Assembly: GCA_009698975.1 (NCBI GenBank)
Contig: WLPB01000051.1
Span: 1 to 7,346 of the forward strand
DNA from: Actinomycetota bacterium
GTDB taxonomy: Bacteria > Actinomycetota > Actinomycetes > Nanopelagicales > Nanopelagicaceae
Direction: 5' to 3'
DNA: 7,346 bases
Shown here: in pieces, positions 4,709-7,346 of the stretch
Layout: the number at the start of each line of letters is the position of its first letter
Numbering within the stretch: the stretch's first letter is position 1
The notes under the pieces: model-generated
Database searches by the model: none
The model's input: only the letters and a program-made list of their open reading frames with translations
Told to the model about the DNA's origin: nothing
Translations under genes and position numbers: made by a program

Positions 4709-7346
4709 ATGAGTCAACCACGTAGCATCTTTAACGCTATCCCTGCGCAGATCGATCTGCCAGCGATGGAGCATGCAATCTTGGATTTCTGGAGCAGCAA
4801 CCAGATTTTTGAGAAGAGCCTCGCATCACGCGTCGGTGCTCCAATGTGGACTTTCTATGAAGGCCCTCCCACTGCAAACGGAATGCCAGGCACCCACCAT
4901 ATTGAGGCGCGTGTCTTTAAAGATGTCTTTCCTCGCTATCAAACAATGAAAGGCAAATACGTTTCGCGCAAGGCGGGATGGGATTGTCACGGCCTTCCGG
5001 TAGAGATTGCAGTGGAGAAAGAACTCGGATTCACAGGCAAAGCTGATATCGAGAAATTTGGTGTTGCAGAATTTAATGACAAGTGCAGAACTTCAGTAAC
5101 TCGTCACGTTGATGCATTTACTCGCATGACTGAGCGAATGGGCTTCTGGGTAGATTTTGATGAAGCGTATTGGACGATGGCTCCTGAATATGTTGAATCA
5201 GTTTGGTGGAGTTTAAAAGAGGTCTGGAAGAAGGGTCTTCTTGTGCAAGACCATCGCGTCGCTCCGTACTGCCCTCGATGCGGAACAGGGCTATCAGATC
5301 ACGAACTCGCGCAAGGATATGAAACAGTTACCGATCCATCAGTCTTTGTTCGTTTTCCTATTACCTCAGGTGAACTACAAACTCTGGGCGCATCACTTCT
5401 TGTCTGGACTACAACACCGTGGACGCTCGTCTCTAATACTGCGATAGCGGCGCATCCAGACGTTGATTATGTTGCAGTTCGCACTACCGTTGATGAAGTA
5501 AGCGAAGTTCTCGTTGTGGCAGAGCTTCTTTTGAGTTCTGTCGCTGGCGAGCATGAGATCCTAAACAAGTTTAAGGGCTCAGATTTAGAGCGAGTTACTT
5601 ATCAGCGCCCGCTCAATTACATTGATATTCCGGATGCTCACTTTGTCATCATGGCCGAATACGTTACAACTGAAGATGGAACTGGCCTTGTGCATCAAGC
5701 TCCCGCCTTTGGCGCAGATGACCTTGCCTCATGTCGCGCTTACGGATTACCGGTCGTAAATCCTGTTGCACCCGATGGAACATTTCTCGGAGATATCCCT
5801 GTGATTGGCGGGCTTTTCTTTAAGGATGCAGATAAGCCACTTGTAAAAGAGTTGAAGGCAAGTGGTGCTCTCTATAAGAGCACTCAATATGAACACTCCT
5901 ACCCTCACTGCTGGAGATGCCATACCGCTCTCATTTATTACGCTCAACCATCGTGGTATATCCGCACGACATCAATCAAAGATTCGCTCTTGCGCGAAAA
6001 CGAGAAGACGAATTGGTATCCAGAGACCATCAAAAATGGTCGATACGGTGATTGGTTAACGAACAATATTGATTGGGCTCTCTCTCGAAATCGTTATTGG
6101 GGTACTCCCCTGCCGATTTGGCGTTGCGAGAATAAGCATGAGATCTGTATTGCCTCTCTGGCAGAACTTGGTGAGCTTTCAGGTCAGGAGCTCTCGACTC
6201 TCGATCCACATCGTCCATTTGTCGATGACATTACCTTCGCCTGTGCAGAATGTTCATCTACGATGAATCGCGTTCCTGAAGTGATTGATTGTTGGTATGA
6301 CTCTGGCTCAATGCCATTTGCTCAATGGGGCTATCCACATAAAGCGGGTTCAGTAGAGAAGTTTGAGGCTGCCTATCCTGCTGACTTTATCTGCGAAGCA
6401 ATTGATCAAACGCGCGGATGGTTTTACACGCTGATGACTATTGGAACTCTCGTCTTCGATAAGAGTTCATACGAGAACGTGCTCTGCCTTGGACATATTC
6501 TTGATAAAGATGGCCGAAAAATGAGCAAGCACTTGGGCAATGTTCTAGAACCAATGGCTCTGATGGATCAACATGGCGCAGATGCTGTTCGCTGGTACAT
6601 GTTGGCAGCTGGCTCACCTTGGGCATCTCGACGTGTAGGACATGAGGCAATCTCTGATGTTGTCCGGAAGACGCTGCTCACTTATTGGAACACAATCTCA
6701 TTCCATGCTCTCTATGCCCAGGCATCTAATTTCTCCCTTGATCAGAGCCCTCCACTTTCCGAGCGCTCAATCATGGATAAGTGGATTCTCTCCGAACTCA
6801 ACTCTCTCATCCTCGAAGTAGATAAGGCATATAGCGACTTCGATACTCAGAACGCCGGAAAAGTTCTAGCTGCCTTTATCGATGATCTATCGAATTGGTA
6901 TGTCCGCAGATCTCGACGACGCTTCTGGGATGGAGAAGCCGCAGCTCTTGCAACTCTGCACGAATGTCTGGAAACCCTGACGCAGCTCTTGTCACCGATG
7001 ATCCCGTTCATCGCAGAACGCACCTGGCAAGATCTCATTCGGGTAGCGAATCCATCTGTTGCTCTCTCTGTGCACCTCACAGATTTTCCTGTTGCAGATC
7101 AGTCGCTGATTAATCTCGAACTCAACAAGCAGGTCGCAATGACACGACGGGTTGTTGAACTAGGCCGCGCTGCTCGTGCTGAATCTGGCGTCAAGATTAG
7201 ACAACCCCTGCAGCGTGCACTCATCTCTGCTCAAGGTTGGTCATCTCTCCCTGTTGAAATGAAAGAGCAAATCTCTGATGAGCTCAACGTCCTTGATTTA
7301 GCCGACATCGCAGATGCCGATGGAGATCTCGTTGATGTCTCGATAA
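4709..7346 (+). CDS. ileS: Isoleucyl-tRNA synthetase, eukaryote-like class (IleRS2), first 879 residues
   Basis: Charges tRNA-Ile with isoleucine in the cytoplasm and hydrolyses mischarged valine. The frame stays open to the right edge; relatives have about 1,050 residues, so the C-terminal end is missing. The class I catalytic site has EGPPTANGMPGTHH (51-64), where the HIGH motif reads G61-T62-H63-H64 instead of HxGH, and KMSKHLGN (604-611), where the last KMSKS residue is H. The CP1 editing domain (about 185-400) carries WTTTPWT (233-239) and GTGLVHQAPAFGADD, with H329 and D338 matching the E. coli editing residues H333 and D342. Cys pairs (C188/C191, C401/C404 and another CxxC later) suggest structural metal sites. 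The anticodon-binding helical domain starts at about 680. These features fit the IleRS2 clade, the usual form in Actinobacteria and naturally tolerant of mupirocin. The ATG at 4709 has SD GGAG 7 nt upstream, under T-box control, and is transcribed divergently from the DksA-like gene. Confidence 0.97.
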   Translation, partial: MSQPRSIFNAIPAQIDLPAMEHAILDFWSSNQIFEKSLASRVGAPMWTFYEGPPTANGMPGTHHIEARVFKDVFPRYQTMKGKYVSRKAGWDCHGLPVEIAVEKELGFTGKADIEKFGVAEFNDKCRTSVTRHVDAFTRMTERMGFWVDFDEAYWTMAPEYVESVWWSLKEVWKKGLLVQDHRVAPYCPRCGTGLSDHELAQGYETVTDPSVFVRFPITSGELQTLGASLLVWTTTPWTLVSNTAIAAHPDVDYVAVRTTVDEVSEVLVVAELLLSSVAGEHEILNKFKGSDLERVTYQRPLNYIDIPDAHFVIMAEYVTTEDGTGLVHQAPAFGADDLASCRAYGLPVVNPVAPDGTFLGDIPVIGGLFFKDADKPLVKELKASGALYKSTQYEHSYPHCWRCHTALIYYAQPSWYIRTTSIKDSLLRENEKTNWYPETIKNGRYGDWLTNNIDWALSRNRYWGTPLPIWRCENKHEICIASLAELGELSGQELSTLDPHRPFVDDITFACAECSSTMNRVPEVIDCWYDSGSMPFAQWGYPHKAGSVEKFEAAYPADFICEAIDQTRGWFYTLMTIGTLVFDKSSYENVLCLGHILDKDGRKMSKHLGNVLEPMALMDQHGADAVRWYMLAAGSPWASRRVGHEAISDVVRKTLLTYWNTISFHALYAQASNFSLDQSPPLSERSIMDKWILSELNSLILEVDKAYSDFDTQNAGKVLAAFIDDLSNWYVRRSRRRFWDGEAAALATLHECLETLTQLLSPMIPFIAERTWQDLIRVANPSVALSVHLTDFPVADQSLINLELNKQVAMTRRVVELGRAARAESGVKIRQPLQRALISAQGWSSLPVEMKEQISDELNVLDLADIADADGDLVDVSI

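Noticed and set aside
5747..7113. Short open frames on both strands within ileS
   Set aside because: The ileS frame is unbroken with catalytic and editing motifs throughout; these are incidental.
1..7346. An undescribed defence, mobile or metabolic system
   Set aside because: Every protein-coding stretch belongs to a known housekeeping family and the one sizeable gap is a T-box leader. Truncation of dnaE and ileS is due to the window edges, not gene decay.

Overview
The window is core chromosomal DNA from a bacterium that is very probably an actinobacterium of moderate G+C. Three things point that way: the gene order ileS / DksA-like / lspA / rluD-type / dnaE, which is typical of Actinobacteria; a translational T-box of the actinobacterial ileS type; and a DksA-like protein with a lysine-rich histone-type tail, as described in Streptomyces. 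By eye the base composition is roughly balanced, with many AT-ending codons. That would suit a streamlined aquatic lineage (for example freshwater acI/Nanopelagicales) better than Streptomyces or Mycobacterium, but this placement is inference.

Layout: bases 1-4412 hold four tightly packed minus-strand genes, read from right to left. They are a DksA/TraR-type zinc-finger protein with a Lys/Ala/Pro-rich N-terminal tail (4412-3567), lspA for signal peptidase II (3565-3068), an RluA/RluD-family rRNA pseudouridine synthase (3075-2137) and dnaE for the replicative DNA polymerase III alpha subunit (2116 to the left edge, C-terminus missing). The gaps are 1 nt, an 8-nt overlap and 20 nt, so they look like one operon with translational coupling. 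Bases 4413-4708 are the divergent intergenic region. Most of it is an isoleucine T-box riboswitch on the plus strand, and the AUC specifier, UGGU tRNA-acceptor bulge, antisequestrator and SD-sequestering hairpin can all be drawn. Bases 4709-7346 encode isoleucyl-tRNA synthetase of the eukaryote-like class (IleRS2), cut off at the right edge.

How the genes work together: these are housekeeping functions, namely DNA replication, rRNA modification, lipoprotein maturation, RNA polymerase/nucleoid modulation and isoleucine charging. Uncharged tRNA-Ile should open the ileS ribosome-binding site. The divergent gene encodes a protein from a family that adjusts transcription during nutrient stress. 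No mobile element, CRISPR array, rRNA or tRNA gene, or defence cassette was seen. The most informative elements are the T-box RNA, the altered class I signature motif of IleRS (GTHH in place of HxGH) and the histone-tailed DksA-like protein. None is a wholly new system.
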